Assembly: GCA_023248215.1 (NCBI GenBank) | Contig: JAHFEW010000040.1 | Coordinates: 1-39,812 of the forward strand | Source of the DNA: Nitrospira sp. | GTDB lineage: Bacteria; Nitrospirota; Nitrospiria; Nitrospirales; Nitrospiraceae | Direction of reading: 5' to 3' | Length of the DNA stretch: 39,812 nucleotides | In this document: piece after piece, positions 1 to 9,297 of the stretch | Layout: each line of letters begins with the position of its first letter | How positions within the stretch are numbered: the stretch's first letter is position 1 | Made by a program: the position numbers and the translations under genes | Notes under the pieces: model-generated | The model's input: only the letters and a program-made list of their open reading frames with translations | The model's database searches: none | What the model was told of the DNA's origin: nothing

Positions 1-26
1 CACGCAGACAGCGAGCACTGTTCGAA

Positions 27-56
27 GTTCCGCTGGAGCCATGCTCACAGCGGAAC
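27..56. terminator. Stem-loop downstream of secA
   Basis: A perfect 9-bp inverted repeat (GTTCCGCTG / CAGCGGAAC) with a 12-nt loop lies about 80 bp beyond the secA stop codon. No T-run follows on either strand, so it is either a weak terminator or an mRNA 3' end structure. The remaining bases 1-137 show no gene I can support. Confidence 0.35.
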
Positions 57-137
57 GAGTTGCGCAGCTGAGACGAGCGAGGCTTCGTACGGTCGTACTT
101 CAGCGGCGAGCGACAGGGGCCACTCAGTCCCATCCCC

Positions 138-2840
138 TCACGCTCCGTGGCACTTCTTGTATTTCTTCCCGCTCCCGCAAGGGCAGGGGTCGTTGCGACC
201 CACCTTGTCGGCCTGGCGATGGGCGCTTTGCGGGGCCGGTTCGTCGCTGCGGTTGAGCACCATGCGAGGCGGCGGAGCCGGCGTGGGGACCGGCGGTGGC
301 TGTTCGCCCCTGACGGCCTGTACGCGGAACAGTCGTTCCAGCACATCCGACTTGATGCGGTCCATCATGGCGGAGAACATGTCGAAACCTTCTCGCTTGT
401 ACTCGATCAGCGGGTCTTTTTGCCCATAGCCGCGCAAGCCGATCCCGTCGCGCAGGTGGTCCATGCCCAGCAGGTGATCTTTCCAATGGTGGTCGATCAC
501 TTGCAGGAGCAGCATTTTCTCCAGATACCGCATCAGCTCGGAGCCGAGCTCCTGCTCCTTGTGCTCGTAAGCGTGACGAACCTTGGTGTGGACCTCTTCG
601 ATGAGGGCATCTCGACCGACGTCCTTGAAGTGTTCGGCCACGCTGCCGTGACCCTGCGTGATATCCAAGGCGAATTGCCCCTCCAGGGCTTCCCCGAGGC
701 CGCTGTAGTCCCACTCTTCCTGGTACTGCTCGGCTGAGCAGTACGTGTCGACGAAGGCCTGGACCACATCCTTTATCATCTCGTGGATGTCTTGCTGGAT
801 GTGCTCACCTGCCAGCACGGCGTGGCGGTGCTGATAAATCACTTCGCGCTGCTTGTTCATCACGTCGTCATATTCGAGCAGCTGTTTGCGGATTTCGAAG
901 TTGTGCGCCTCGACTTTTTTCTGCGCGTTGGCGATGGCGCGTGTGACCATGCCATGTTCGATCGGCACGCCTTCTTCCATGCCCAGCTTGAGCATCAACT
1001 GGGACACGCGTTCGGAGGCGAAAATGCGCATCAGATCGTCTTCAAGCGACAAGTAGAATCGTGAGGACCCAGGATCGCCTTGACGGCCGGCGCGGCCACG
1101 GAGTTGGTTGTCGATGCGGCGACTTTCATGCCGCTCGGTCCCGAGAATATGCAGCCCTCCCGCCGCGATCACTTCTTGTTTGTCCTTTTCGCAATCGGCC
1201 TTGATCTCTTCGAAGATCTCCAGTTTGCGCGTGTCCGGCAGGCTTTCGTCCTGGTACAGAATTCGTTTGAACAGGAAGTCGGGGTTGCCGCCTAAGAGAA
1301 TGTCCGTTCCGCGGCCCGCCATGTTGGTGGCGATGGTCACCGCGCTTTTGCGCCCAGCTTGCGCGATAATTTCCGCTTCTTTCTCGTGAAACTTAGCATT
1401 CAGCACGTTGTGCTTGATGCCGTTGCGGCTCAAGTACCCCGCCAACCGCTCGGACTTCTCGATGGAAATCGTGCCGACCAGAACCGGCTGGCCGCGTTCA
1501 TGGCAGTCCTTGATTTCTTCGACGATGGCCGTGAACTTTTCTTTTTCCGTGCGGAAGACGACGTCCGCATAGTCCTTGCGGATCATGGACCGATTGGTCG
1601 GGACGACGTTGACGTCCAGATTGTAGATCTTGGCGAACTCTCCCGCTTCCGTGTCGGCCGTGCCGGTCATGCCCGCGAGCTTCTTGTACATGCGGAAATA
1701 GTTCTGGAAGGTCACGGAGGCCAGGGTCTGATTCTCGTTGGCGATTTTCACGCCTTCTTTGGCTTCCACGGCCTGGTGCAATCCGTCGCTCCAGCGGCGG
1801 CCCGGCATCAACCGGCCGGTAAACTCATCGACAATGAGGACTTCGCCGTCTTTCACCACATAATCCACATCGCGCTTGTAGAGGGCATAGGCCTGTAACG
1901 CCTTCACGACGTGGTGCACGAGATCCATGTGCTGCAGGTCGTAGAGATTGTCGACCCCCAGCAGCTTTTCGACGCGGATGTTGCCGTCTTCCGTGAGCGA
2001 GGCGGTTTTGGTTTTTTCCTCGATCGTGTAATCCTGTTCCGGTTTGAGCTGCGGAATAATGGAGTTGATGCGGTAGTACAAATCAGTGGTTTGATCGGTC
2101 GGACCGGAGATGATCAAAGGCGTCCGCGCTTCGTCGATCAAGATGCTGTCGACTTCGTCTACGATGGCGAAGTGCAGGGGCCGCTGGACGCACTGGCTCA
2201 GGTCGCTGACGATCAAGTTGTCGCGGAGGTAATCGAAACCGTACTCATTGTTGGTACCGTAGGTAATTTCAGCGCGATAGGCTTCATGCCGGCTGCAGGG
2301 TCTGAGGTGCTGCAGTCGCTTGTCCGCTGCTTCATACGTCGGGTCATAAAGAAAGGAGGCATCGTGCTGGATGATGCCGACCGAGAGGCCGAGCGCGTGG
2401 TAAACCTGAGCCATCCATTGGGCGTCGCGTTTGGCCAGATAATCATTGACGGTGACGAGGTGGGCGCCCTTCCCTTCCAGTGCGTTCAGGTAGAGCGGAA
2501 GGGTGGCGACTAGGGTTTTGCCCTCACCGGTCTTCATTTCGGCGATCCGGCCCTTATTCAGAATCATGCCGCCGATCAACTGCACGTCGAAGTGCCGCAT
2601 CTTCAAGCGGCGGCGGGACATTTCACGGCAGACGGCGAACGCGTCGGGCAGAATGTCATCCAACGTTTCTCCGGCCTCGAGACGCTTCTTGAATTCTTGC
2701 GTCTTATCGGCCAAGGCCTGATCGGAGAGTGGTGTCAGGCTCGATTCGAGCCCATTGATCCGCTCGACGATCGGGCGCAACGCCTTGATCTCGCGGTCGT
2801 TTTTACTTCCGAATACGATGTTCAGTACTTGTGTTAGCAT
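138..2840 (-). CDS. secA: Protein translocase subunit SecA
   Basis: This is the ATPase motor of the Sec preprotein translocase, which pushes unfolded preproteins through SecYEG at the inner membrane. The 900-aa product matches the usual SecA length. Visible landmarks are the Walker A stretch MKTGEGKT near residue 105, the DEAD-like VDEVD motif near 225, the [15 protein letters not shown] helicase motif near 580, and the helical scaffold with [15 protein letters not shown] near 770. The C-terminus is the zinc-binding SEC-C motif ([13 protein letters not shown]), which binds SecB and phospholipid. The ATG at 2840 gives the canonical N-terminus ([10 protein letters not shown]-like). It diverges from the TPR gene. 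A TATACT box lies on the minus strand at 2905-2900, but no good -35 accompanies it. Identification is secure. Confidence 0.98.
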   Translation of the reverse strand: MLTQVLNIVFGSKNDREIKALRPIVERINGLESSLTPLSDQALADKTQEFKKRLEAGETLDDILPDAFAVCREMSRRRLKMRHFDVQLIGGMILNKGRIAEMKTGEGKTLVATLPLYLNALEGKGAHLVTVNDYLAKRDAQWMAQVYHALGLSVGIIQHDASFLYDPTYEAADKRLQHLRPCSRHEAYRAEITYGTNNEYGFDYLRDNLIVSDLSQCVQRPLHFAIVDEVDSILIDEARTPLIISGPTDQTTDLYYRINSIIPQLKPEQDYTIEEKTKTASLTEDGNIRVEKLLGVDNLYDLQHMDLVHHVVKALQAYALYKRDVDYVVKDGEVLIVDEFTGRLMPGRRWSDGLHQAVEAKEGVKIANENQTLASVTFQNYFRMYKKLAGMTGTADTEAGEFAKIYNLDVNVVPTNRSMIRKDYADVVFRTEKEKFTAIVEEIKDCHERGQPVLVGTISIEKSERLAGYLSRNGIKHNVLNAKFHEKEAEIIAQAGRKSAVTIATNMAGRGTDILLGGNPDFLFKRILYQDESLPDTRKLEIFEEIKADCEKDKQEVIAAGGLHILGTERHESRRIDNQLRGRAGRQGDPGSSRFYLSLEDDLMRIFASERVSQLMLKLGMEEGVPIEHGMVTRAIANAQKKVEAHNFEIRKQLLEYDDVMNKQREVIYQHRHAVLAGEHIQQDIHEMIKDVVQAFVDTYCSAEQYQEEWDYSGLGEALEGQFALDITQGHGSVAEHFKDVGRDALIEEVHTKVRHAYEHKEQELGSELMRYLEKMLLLQVIDHHWKDHLLGMDHLRDGIGLRGYGQKDPLIEYKREGFDMFSAMMDRIKSDVLERLFRVQAVRGEQPPPVPTPAPPPRMVLNRSDEPAPQSAHRQADKVGRNDPCPCGSGKKYKKCHGA

Positions 2841-2989
2841 GCAGGCGCACCTTCATTCTCACGAGCGAGGCTCGAAAGGGAGCATCGGCTCGGCGGCGGA
2901 GTATACAGGAATCCATAGGGGAATCCTACCGAAACAGCTGGCACGGTCTCAACTCCTCCGCAGTCAAGGGATAGGCGATGTTCCTGTCA

Positions 2990-3018
2990 TTGCTTTCGGG
3001 TGCCCTGCCGTCTATAGT
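2990..3018 (+). promoter_or_regulatory. Sigma-70-type promoter for the TPR gene
   Basis: TTGCTT (2990-2995) is separated by exactly 17 bp from TATAGT (3013-3018). This is close to the sigma-70 consensus and leaves a leader of about 55 nt before the ATG at 3082. Confidence 0.55.
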
Positions 3019-3081
3019 GGGGGCCGTCATTGCGCCGACAGTCTCGGCGAGGGTCACCCACGAACTCTACTACGGATTTCG

Positions 3082-4161
3082 ATGCGGCGTGCAGCCAGTT
3101 CCTCGCGGAGTCTTCTCACCAGCCTTTCGCTCTTTTGCCTGGTCTGTGTCTTCTCAACTCTCGACTCGTCGGCGGCCCCGGCTCCATCCTCAGAATCGGC
3201 TCGGCGGAGCTATGAACGGGGAGTCACGCTCTTTCGCGAGGGCAATGCCGATGGCGCGATCGAGGCGCTGAAGAAGGCGATCGCGCAGAATCCCCGCCTG
3301 GCCGATGCCTATCATGTGTTGGGGTTGGTCTATTTTCAGAGCAAGCGCAATCCGGAAGAGGCGATTCAGGCCTACAAACAATCGCTGAAATTGAGTCCGC
3401 CTTCGGCAGAGATCCTCAACGATCTTGCCGATGTGTATCTCGCGCAGGGACGGGGGAATGATGCGGAAGCGGCGCTGCGACAGGTGTTGGACATCGCGCC
3501 GGGAAACGAAGAGGCTCATCTGGATTTGGCACGGATCTATGAAGAGCGGCACGATCGCCCCAACGCCGTGAAAATGTACCAGTCCTTGTTGCGTGTCCGG
3601 CCCGACCATGCTGAGGCCTTGTACCATCTGGCCAATCTCTTCGACAGTCAAGGCGACCTCAAGATGGCCCGTGAGCAACTGTCCCGTCTCACGCAGGCGA
3701 ATCCCCGACATGCCGATGCCTGGTATCTGCTCGGGCGACTTGCCGAGCGAGGGAATGATTTGCACGCAGCGGCCGCTGCCTTCAATCAGGCCATTGCGGT
3801 GAAGCCGGACCTGGTCGATGCCCATTACAACCTTGGTTTTGTCTTCCGAAGCCAGGGGCTTCTCGTAGAGGCCGAGCGCGAGTTTCTGGAGGTGATTCGA
3901 TATCGTCCTGAATATGCGGAAGCTCATCTGAATTTGGGCATGGTCTATACCAACTTGAATCGATTGGATGAAGCAGAGAAGGAACATGAGCGGGCCGTGG
4001 CCCTCAAGCCTAATTCGGCAGAGGCCCATTATAACCTCGGGGTCTTTTACGAACTTCACCGCAAGGATATGGCCCGGGCCTTGGCACAATACCGGCGGTA
4101 TCGGGATCTCGGCGGGCGGGATGAGCGGGTAGAGCGCATCATCGGCGTGGGAGGGCCCTAA
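3082..4161 (+). CDS. Secreted tetratricopeptide-repeat protein
   Basis: The 359-aa product starts with a Sec signal peptide (residues 1-29, basic RRAASSSR then a hydrophobic run ending SSA). It is followed by about eight consecutive 34-residue TPR units from residue 38 to the C-terminus. Each carries the usual pattern (A..LG..Y...G....A....K.A....P). TPR arrays are protein-interaction scaffolds, so this is probably a periplasmic or outer-membrane-attached adaptor. No catalytic domain is present. I chose the ATG at 3082 because it gives the signal peptide and sits 64 nt behind a good promoter. The frame stays open upstream, but without a likely start. No partner can be named from the sequence. 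Confidence 0.85.
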   Translation: MRRAASSSRSLLTSLSLFCLVCVFSTLDSSAAPAPSSESARRSYERGVTLFREGNADGAIEALKKAIAQNPRLADAYHVLGLVYFQSKRNPEEAIQAYKQSLKLSPPSAEILNDLADVYLAQGRGNDAEAALRQVLDIAPGNEEAHLDLARIYEERHDRPNAVKMYQSLLRVRPDHAEALYHLANLFDSQGDLKMAREQLSRLTQANPRHADAWYLLGRLAERGNDLHAAAAAFNQAIAVKPDLVDAHYNLGFVFRSQGLLVEAEREFLEVIRYRPEYAEAHLNLGMVYTNLNRLDEAEKEHERAVALKPNSAEAHYNLGVFYELHRKDMARALAQYRRYRDLGGRDERVERIIGVGGP

Positions 4162-4167
4162 CCAGGA

Positions 4168-4379
4168 CTATTCATGAATACCTGCTCCGTCGTCCGATCC
4201 TCTCGCCCGGCGGGGCTTTTCTCGTTCGGCCTCCTCGACGGACTGCAAGTACGCCTTCGTCGGCCTCACGTGCGAGAAGCCCCGGCTGACTTCCGTCTCG
4301 AACGGCTCGCTACGGCATTCATGAATAATCCGGGTTAACCCGCAGGAAATCCCGCGGGCAGGTGAGGACGAATGTTGCG
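4168..4379. repeat. Intergenic inverted-repeat block
   Basis: No gene is seen between 4162 and 4435. The stretch contains two copies of a palindromic ATTCATGAATA word (near 4191 and 4318). It also has an imperfect inverted repeat, GGGGCTTTTCTCG (about 4213-4225) against CGAGAAGCCCC (about 4271-4281). This is the look of a REP/BIME-type extragenic element with a structured transcript. Confidence 0.4.
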
Positions 4380-4409
4380 TTGACGGTCCCCAGCTCACTT
4401 TGTTAGCAT
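4380..4409 (+). promoter_or_regulatory. Probable promoter of the CxWxC cluster
   Basis: TTGACG (4380-4385) is followed after 18 bp by TAGCAT (4404-4409). The -35 box is strong and the -10 box is moderate. The predicted transcript would start about 20 nt before the ATG at 4436. Confidence 0.4.
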
Positions 4410-4435
4410 GCCAGCCTGTCATTGGTCTTTATCCT

Positions 4436-4741
4436 ATGCGAGTTCCGTTCTTCAGAAGCATCGTTTGGGTCGTTGCCTTCGCCGTCATTGTCTTGTTGGC
4501 CGTGACGACCGGCAGCGCGGTTGCGCATGAACTTCAACATGCGGCGCATCACAATGCCGGCATGCATGGGTCCGGCATTTGTGCCTGGATGTGCGCAACT
4601 GCCGGGGCGCATGTCGCGACCCCCGTCCATTCGGCGCAAGTATTCGAGATAGTCAGCCTCCTTCCCTTTGACTCTGACCACGCCTTTTTGATTCAACTGC
4701 TCGCCCCGAGTCAGCCTCGCGCTCCACCCGCTTTCGCCTAA
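4436..4741 (+). CDS. Small His-rich CxWxC protein, copy 1
   Basis: The 101-aa protein has one N-terminal hydrophobic segment (residues 9-30, signal peptide or anchor). A histidine cluster follows (H31, H35, H38, H39, H44), then C49-x-W51-x-C53, a variable hydrophobic middle, and a C-terminal PRAPP. The same plan recurs at 8833, 12316 and (frameshifted) 21755, so it is a family and not chance coding. The His and Cys residues are suited to binding a soft metal on the periplasmic side. The RAPP end and neighbourhood resemble DUF2946-like proteins found next to copper receptors, but that is only a recollection. A TTG at 4400 is an alternative start. It precedes the first beta-propeller gene by 127 bp. 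Function unknown. Confidence 0.7.
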   Translation: MRVPFFRSIVWVVAFAVIVLLAVTTGSAVAHELQHAAHHNAGMHGSGICAWMCATAGAHVATPVHSAQVFEIVSLLPFDSDHAFLIQLLAPSQPRAPPAFA

Positions 4742-4868
4742 TCCCAGTTCACGTTGTGCTCTCTTGCTCTGCGGCTTGATCCCGCAGGGTGTGACAGAGC
4801 AATGCGGCGTGGTCTCTCGCGCCCCATGCACACTGCTTCTCCAGATCGTCGATGTACGAGGACCGTCA

Positions 4869-6140
4869 ATGTTCTTGGTCCGTGACTTCCGCACTGCCTT
4901 GAGGGTTGTCGTGGTACTGCTCGCGATGAGTGGCTCCGCAAGCCTCGCCTGTGCCGACAATGACCGCCAGGCCGCCGTCATACTAGAGGCGCCACTCACA
5001 CTCGTGCAGGCGATGACGGCGTTGTCCCCTCCCACCCTTCGATTTAATCGCGAGGGGCTGTTGCACGCTGCCTGGGTGGAAAAAAGTGGGCTGCAAGGGG
5101 AGATCAAGACGGCGCAAGTCCCAGCAGGACAATCGGCAGCGACCATGGTTCAGGTGAATCAGGCCGGTAGCGGACCGGAAGCCGTTCATCAATCTCCTGG
5201 ATTTGCCATGGGATCTGATGGCGCTCAATTCGTCACCTGGTCCGCCGCCAATAAAACTCCCGGCGCGCTCTTCGCTTCGGATCTCAAGCTCACGCGTTCG
5301 ACCGATGGCCATATCTTCCAGGCGCCGACGCAGGTCAATGACGACGGATTGGCCATTTCGCACACGTTTGAGGATCTGTCCGTGGGGAAGGGCGGCGAGA
5401 TCTACGTGGCCTGGCTGGACGGACGGAATAAGGATCGGAGTGGCGCCAGCGCATTGTTTGCCTGCTCGCGGGACAACGGGGCCACGGTCGACAAGAATGT
5501 GGTGATCGACGGGATGGCCTGTCCCTGCTGTCGTCCGATGCTGGCCCAGGCGCCGGATGGAGCGTTGTGGGTGGCCTGGCGCAAAACCTTCGAGGGGAAC
5601 GTGCGGGACATCGTGATCGCCAGGTCGACCGACCAGGGGCGGTCCTTTTCGCCGTCGACGGTGGTGAGCCGGGACGGGTGGGTGTTCGATGCTTGTCCGC
5701 ATCGCGGGCCTTCCATCGCCTTCGATGGCCCGGGACGGCTGTATATCGGATGGTACACAGAGGGCAAAGACGAGCAGCCTCGTCTCTTCATTGCGACATC
5801 GGACGATCAGGGAGCCACCTTTTCAACAGCGGTAGCGCTCCATTCTGCCGCCACTTCACTTCCGGACAATTTGCAGATGGCGGTCCACCCGGACGGGCAA
5901 GTCGTGGCGGTGTGGGAAGAGGTGACCGGCGTACGCAAACGAGTCGTCATGCGGGTCTCAATGGATCGCGGGCAGACATTCGGCCCGGTGCTCACCTTGA
6001 GCAGCGGTTCCAAGGCAGAGCATCCGGCGGTGGCCATCCATGACAGCGGGAGGGTAGCGATCGGCTGGACTGAACATGCATTTCCGCACAACAAGATTAT
6101 CGTGCAACAGGGGCAGCTGCAGCGCGTGGCGGACCAGTAG
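4869..6140 (+). CDS. Sialidase-like Asp-box beta-propeller with CxCC motif, copy 1
   Basis: The 423-aa protein has a signal peptide (residues 1-30, ending SLACA). Repeated Asp-boxes of the S-x-D-x-G-x-T-F type follow (SRDNGATV, STDQGRSF, SDDQGATF, SMDRGQTF), typical of sialidase/BNR propellers. I see no evidence for the full sialidase active site. What sets it apart is a cysteine set: C218-P-C220-C221-R, and later C276-P-H-R. Both are shared with the paralogue at 10474. They fit a metal site or disulphides better than glycoside hydrolysis. The gene sits between CxWxC copy 1 and a repeat element that precedes tonB. The ATG at 4869 gives the signal peptide. Annotation tools would probably call it exo-alpha-sialidase, which I think is misleading. 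Confidence 0.8.
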   Translation: MFLVRDFRTALRVVVVLLAMSGSASLACADNDRQAAVILEAPLTLVQAMTALSPPTLRFNREGLLHAAWVEKSGLQGEIKTAQVPAGQSAATMVQVNQAGSGPEAVHQSPGFAMGSDGAQFVTWSAANKTPGALFASDLKLTRSTDGHIFQAPTQVNDDGLAISHTFEDLSVGKGGEIYVAWLDGRNKDRSGASALFACSRDNGATVDKNVVIDGMACPCCRPMLAQAPDGALWVAWRKTFEGNVRDIVIARSTDQGRSFSPSTVVSRDGWVFDACPHRGPSIAFDGPGRLYIGWYTEGKDEQPRLFIATSDDQGATFSTAVALHSAATSLPDNLQMAVHPDGQVVAVWEEVTGVRKRVVMRVSMDRGQTFGPVLTLSSGSKAEHPAVAIHDSGRVAIGWTEHAFPHNKIIVQQGQLQRVADQ

Positions 6141-6242
6141 AGCCGCCGGGGCCATGCCTATTCTCTAGTAAGCTGTTGAAAAACCATTTTGATGCCCATG
6201 AAGGCAGGAACATGTGTGAGTCGGGGGCGACGTGCAGAGCGC

Positions 6243-6486
6243 CAGCAGGATGTTCAGAAAGGCCGTCCAGCGAGGCCGCAGCGAGGTCCACGGCGCGAAG
6301 CATAATGAGCGCCACGTGTGTGGACGCCGGCGAGACGGTGAGCCGGCAGTGTCTTGGAGGCGAAGCCACAGCATTCTTACCCACCCACCCCGAGCCTGCC
6401 GAGACAGGCTCTGTTCCCGTGGGCCGTACGTTGAGCCTCTGCGCGATGCGAGAACAAAGCTGGCGGCCTTTTTCAACATCCTGCTA
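6243..6486 (-). repeat. 244-bp CAGGATG-type repeat element, copy A
   Basis: Read on the minus strand it begins TAGCAGGATGTTGAAAAAGG and ends in an inverted version (GGCCTTTCTGAACATCCTG), so it has about 20-bp terminal inverted repeats. The interior matches copy B (15067-15310, opposite orientation) almost base for base. It contains an internal GAGCCTG/CAGGCTC hairpin. It has no coding capacity of its own. It looks like a MITE or REP-like non-autonomous element. Confidence 0.8.
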
Positions 6487-6504
6487 GGAGTGAGTGGAGG
6501 AGTC

Positions 6505-6963
6505 ATGAAGATGCAGGCGGATCAGAGGGCGAGGCGGATCGGTGTCTATGGACTGGTGGGGTTGGTGCTCTTGCTGTGGGCTCCGGTTGGCTCAGCTGCG
6601 GACACAAAGGCTGAGAAGACGTTCCACATCGTGGTGACTGACACACAGGGCGTCGAAACCGAACTCAAGAACGGCATTTTTTATTGGGAAGAAAAAATGA
6701 GCGAGACCTCGTTTGTTCCCCATGAACTCCGGCACCTGCCGGCAAAACGCGGCACGGCCACGGTCAACATCAAATTCGACCAGATTAAGCAGATCGAGAT
6801 CAAGTCCGGTGCCGACAAGGCCGCGCCGGCCATGACCGTGACCTTGGTTAACGGCAAAAACGGGGAGTTCGTTCCTGCAGTGAACGGCAGCCTCAAGGGC
6901 GAGTCGGATTTCGGTCAAGTCGAGGTGCCGATCGGTTCGATTTCCAAGGTGGTCTTTAAGTAG
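6505..6963 (+). CDS. Secreted protein of unknown function (152 aa)
   Basis: The product carries a signal peptide (residues 1-32, hydrophobic VYGLVGLVLLLWAPVG, cleavage near SAA). A 120-residue domain rich in beta-strand residues follows, with no cysteines. Visible phrases are IFYWEEKMSE near residue 57 and IKQIEIKSG near 94. I do not recognise the family. The ATG at 6505 has a good ribosome site (GGAGG about 5 nt upstream). The longer open frame runs back through repeat copy A and is not credible. It lies 35 bp before tonB and is probably co-transcribed with it, so a role at the cell envelope is likely but unspecified. Confidence 0.75.
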   Translation: MKMQADQRARRIGVYGLVGLVLLLWAPVGSAADTKAEKTFHIVVTDTQGVETELKNGIFYWEEKMSETSFVPHELRHLPAKRGTATVNIKFDQIKQIEIKSGADKAAPAMTVTLVNGKNGEFVPAVNGSLKGESDFGQVEVPIGSISKVVFK

Positions 6964-6998
6964 GGACAGGGGCGATTCGTTTCGGAAGGGAGCATCCC

Positions 6999-8135
6999 AT
7001 GGACAATGTGCTCATGGCGCAATCGTGGCAATCGAAACAGGCAGCGAAGGGGTGGGGGGCGTCCCTCGTGCTACATGCCTGTCTCGCGCTGGCCGCGTTC
7101 GTTCTCATGCCGAAGATGGCTGTGCTGGTGCAGCAAGAGCCGTTCAAATGGGATGTGGCCCTGGTCGAGGCTCCGCGTGAAGTGGCGCGTCAGGAAGAGC
7201 CGGCCCCTGTGCCGCAAGTGCAGCCCCCAGCGCCGACGCCAGTGCAGCCCCGGCCCGAGCCGGTGCGCGCCGTGCCGCCGCCTCAGCCGGTGCAGCGCCA
7301 GGTGGAAACGAGGGTGGTGCCGCAGGTGGTTCAGCGTGAAGTCCAGCCGGTGGTCGAAACGGTTCGTCCTCAAGAGCAGATTCAGCCGACACGGGAAGCG
7401 GTTCAGGTGCAGGCGAAGCCGATCGAGCCACAAGAAATTCAAAAGACTGAACCGCTGATTCAGGCGGCGACGCCGGCTGAGGTGAAGCGAGAGGTGGCTC
7501 CGGCGGTTGAGCAACAGGCCGTTGAAGCGGCCCCTGTGACGGCCCAGATCTACCAGGCGCAGAAGATGGTCACCGAACCCGCAGTAGTGGAAACGCGATC
7601 AGAGCCGGTCATGACGGCGAGCGCGCCGGCTACCCCGGCCGCCGAATCGGTTCCGGCCAATGTGGATCCTGCGCCAGCTGTGGAAGCAGTCGCCGCCGTG
7701 AGTGAGCCGGTGCCGGCGCCCTCGGCCCCTGCGGAACCAACCGCCGAACCGACCGCCCCGGTTGCGGCTGCACAGCAGGATCCGGCCACGTTGCAAGAAC
7801 ATCAGGTCGTGGCCCGCGCGGTTATGCCCAGGCCTGCGACGAAGGCCGACTATGGATGGCTGGCGGAATCGTTGCATCGCCGCATCATTGAGTTGCGACA
7901 TTACCCAAGTACCGCGCGCTTGAATGGCTGGGAAGGCAAGGTCGTGCTGAAGGTCTCGATCCGCCAGGACGGGCAGCTCAAAGATGTCCAAGTGGTAAAG
8001 AGTTCCGGGCATGAGTCGTTAGATCAAGCCGCGATAGAAGCGGTGCGGCGAGCCTGCCCACTCCATATGAAGCATGAGCTGACGGCTCCGATGGTCGTGC
8101 TGCATCTTCCGGTCAGCTATAGCCTAAACCGATAG
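6999..8135 (+). CDS. tonB: TonB energy transducer
   Basis: TonB links the ExbBD proton channel in the inner membrane to TonB-dependent receptors in the outer membrane. The 378-aa protein has an N-terminal membrane anchor (about residues 24-42). A very long Pro/Val/Glu/Ala-rich periplasmic spacer (about 60-280) follows. The C-terminal TonB domain (about 290-378) includes YP, a GWEGKVVLKVSI strand, GQLKDVQVVKSSGH and LDQAAIEAVRRA. No exbB or exbD is present in the window, so it must share them with another locus. The start has a GGAAGGGAG ribosome site. Its TAG stop is the first codon of a repeat-element end (TAGCAGGATGGTGAAAAA). It presumably serves the receptors at 12745 and 17157. Confidence 0.92.
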   Translation: MDNVLMAQSWQSKQAAKGWGASLVLHACLALAAFVLMPKMAVLVQQEPFKWDVALVEAPREVARQEEPAPVPQVQPPAPTPVQPRPEPVRAVPPPQPVQRQVETRVVPQVVQREVQPVVETVRPQEQIQPTREAVQVQAKPIEPQEIQKTEPLIQAATPAEVKREVAPAVEQQAVEAAPVTAQIYQAQKMVTEPAVVETRSEPVMTASAPATPAAESVPANVDPAPAVEAVAAVSEPVPAPSAPAEPTAEPTAPVAAAQQDPATLQEHQVVARAVMPRPATKADYGWLAESLHRRIIELRHYPSTARLNGWEGKVVLKVSIRQDGQLKDVQVVKSSGHESLDQAAIEAVRRACPLHMKHELTAPMVVLHLPVSYSLNR

Positions 8136-8160
8136 CAGGATGGTGAAAAAGGCTGCAAGC
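8133..8160 (+). repeat. Solo end of the CAGGATG repeat element
   Basis: TAGCAGGATGGTGAAAAAGG followed by CTGCAAGC matches the left end of copies A, B and C, but no matching right end is seen nearby. The tonB stop codon is the TAG of this end. Confidence 0.6.
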
Positions 8161-8244
8161 TGTCACTGACTCAGTTGAAGCAGCCATCTGAAGGCAGCCA
8201 GTCGGTAAATTCAGTGAGGCCTGCAGAGGAGCAGAGGTGACATC

Positions 8245-8826
8245 ATGAACTGTCCGTCAACAGCGACCCTGCATGTGATGCGAGTGTTGAAGGGGCTTCG
8301 GAAGAGCCTCGTGCTTGCCCTCGTGCTGGGGGTCGGTCTCGTCGGCACCGTGTGGGCCATGGGCTCGCGTCCTCCCGCTGCGGGGATGCCCGCCAGTGAG
8401 TTCTCGTTGACTGATCTCGACGGCAAGTCTCATACGCTCGATGAATATCGGGGGAAGATCGTCCTCCTCAACTTCTGGGCCACCTGGTGCAAACCTTGCA
8501 CCACGGAAATGCCCGCGATGCAAACCGCGTATGACCAACTCCGCGAGAAAGGGTTCGTGGTGCTGGCCGTCAACGAGTTGGAAGATGAAGCGAGAGTCCG
8601 TGAGCACATTCAAAGTCACAAACATACGTTTCCTGTTCTGCTTGATCGCGAGAACAAGGTTGCCAATCAGTACGGCGTCTTCGGCTTACCGGTGAGCGTG
8701 TTTATCGATCAAGCCGGAGTGGTGCAGGAATACATCAAGGGCGGACTGCTGACGGAAAGCAAGATTCACGACATCGTCAATCGGATTCAATCCGCCAAAC
8801 CGATGAACACGACGGCATTGCGCTAA
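8245..8826 (+). CDS. TlpA/ResA-type thiol-disulphide oxidoreductase, copy 1
   Basis: The 193-aa membrane-anchored periplasmic thioredoxin has an N-terminal hydrophobic segment (about residues 20-40). A TlpA-like fold follows, with LTDLDGKSHTLDEYRGKIVLLNFWATWC and active site C82-K-P-C85. The cis-proline region is YGVFGLPVSVFID near residue 147. Such proteins reduce cysteines in periplasmic metal proteins (cytochrome c maturation, copper-site assembly). It lies 6 bp before CxWxC copy 2, so the CxWxC or CxCC cysteines are plausible substrates (inference). The ATG has GAGGAGCAGAGG upstream. Confidence 0.9.
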   Translation: MNCPSTATLHVMRVLKGLRKSLVLALVLGVGLVGTVWAMGSRPPAAGMPASEFSLTDLDGKSHTLDEYRGKIVLLNFWATWCKPCTTEMPAMQTAYDQLREKGFVVLAVNELEDEARVREHIQSHKHTFPVLLDRENKVANQYGVFGLPVSVFIDQAGVVQEYIKGGLLTESKIHDIVNRIQSAKPMNTTALR

Positions 8827-8832
8827 AACAAG

Positions 8833-9141
8833 ATGCCCGGGATGCAACGTATCGCGACCAGTGTGGTATTGGCTCTCTGTCTGCTGGGGCTTCAGGGCCT
8901 GGTGTACCCGCGCGTGATGGAGCACGCCTCGCAGCATGCTCATCATGGGGCGGATGTCCATGGCACCGCCCTGTGCACTTGGATGTGCGCGGCTGGACAG
9001 GTGCTTGATGGCGCTCCCACAACCTCTCTTCTTGAACGATCGCCGGTTGCCCGCCTCGAACAGGTGACTCCTCGAACCATTCCCCCTATTGCGACCCGAA
9101 CCGTTCCTTCTCGCGGACCTCCAGCGGATTTCCTGCTCTAG
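8833..9141 (+). CDS. Small His-rich CxWxC protein, copy 2
   Basis: The 102-aa protein has the same plan as copy 1. A hydrophobic N-terminus (9-25) is followed by H31, H35, H37, H38 and H43, then C48-T-W50-M-C52, and SRGPP near the C-terminus. The His spacing relative to copy 1 differs by one residue. It follows the TlpA gene by 6 bp, so the two are surely translated from one message. Start choice between ATG 8833 and ATG 8842 is open, since the ribosome site is weak. Function unknown; a periplasmic metal-binding or metal-delivery role is inferred from the ligand-rich motif and the neighbours. Confidence 0.72.
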   Translation: MPGMQRIATSVVLALCLLGLQGLVYPRVMEHASQHAHHGADVHGTALCTWMCAAGQVLDGAPTTSLLERSPVARLEQVTPRTIPPIATRTVPSRGPPADFLL

Positions 9142-9297
9142 TTCAACCTGACTCCAGCGACGTCATCCGGCACCGGTACTGTTCCGGGAAGGAGGCCTGC
9201 GCCGGGGGTCTGGCTTCTCCCATTCAGTGATCAAATGCCGTGGCCTCATCCCAATCAACAGTGACGATTGTGGTGGCCCGAAAGGAATGTGAGGCAT

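Noticed and set aside
147-2837. Long plus-strand open frames antisense to secA
   Set aside because: They mirror the secA codons and have no family resemblance or ribosome sites. They arise from the high GC content.
4869-6140. True sialidase function
   Set aside because: Only Asp-boxes support it. I cannot find a convincing catalytic set, and the conserved cysteines and neighbours point elsewhere.
6165-6506. Open frames inside repeat copy A, also seen in copy B
   Set aside because: Similar translations appear in both copies only because the DNA is repeated. No start signals or protein features.
7071-7514. Arg/Leu-rich open frame antisense to tonB
   Set aside because: It is a by-product of the Pro/Val/Glu-rich spacer codons of tonB.
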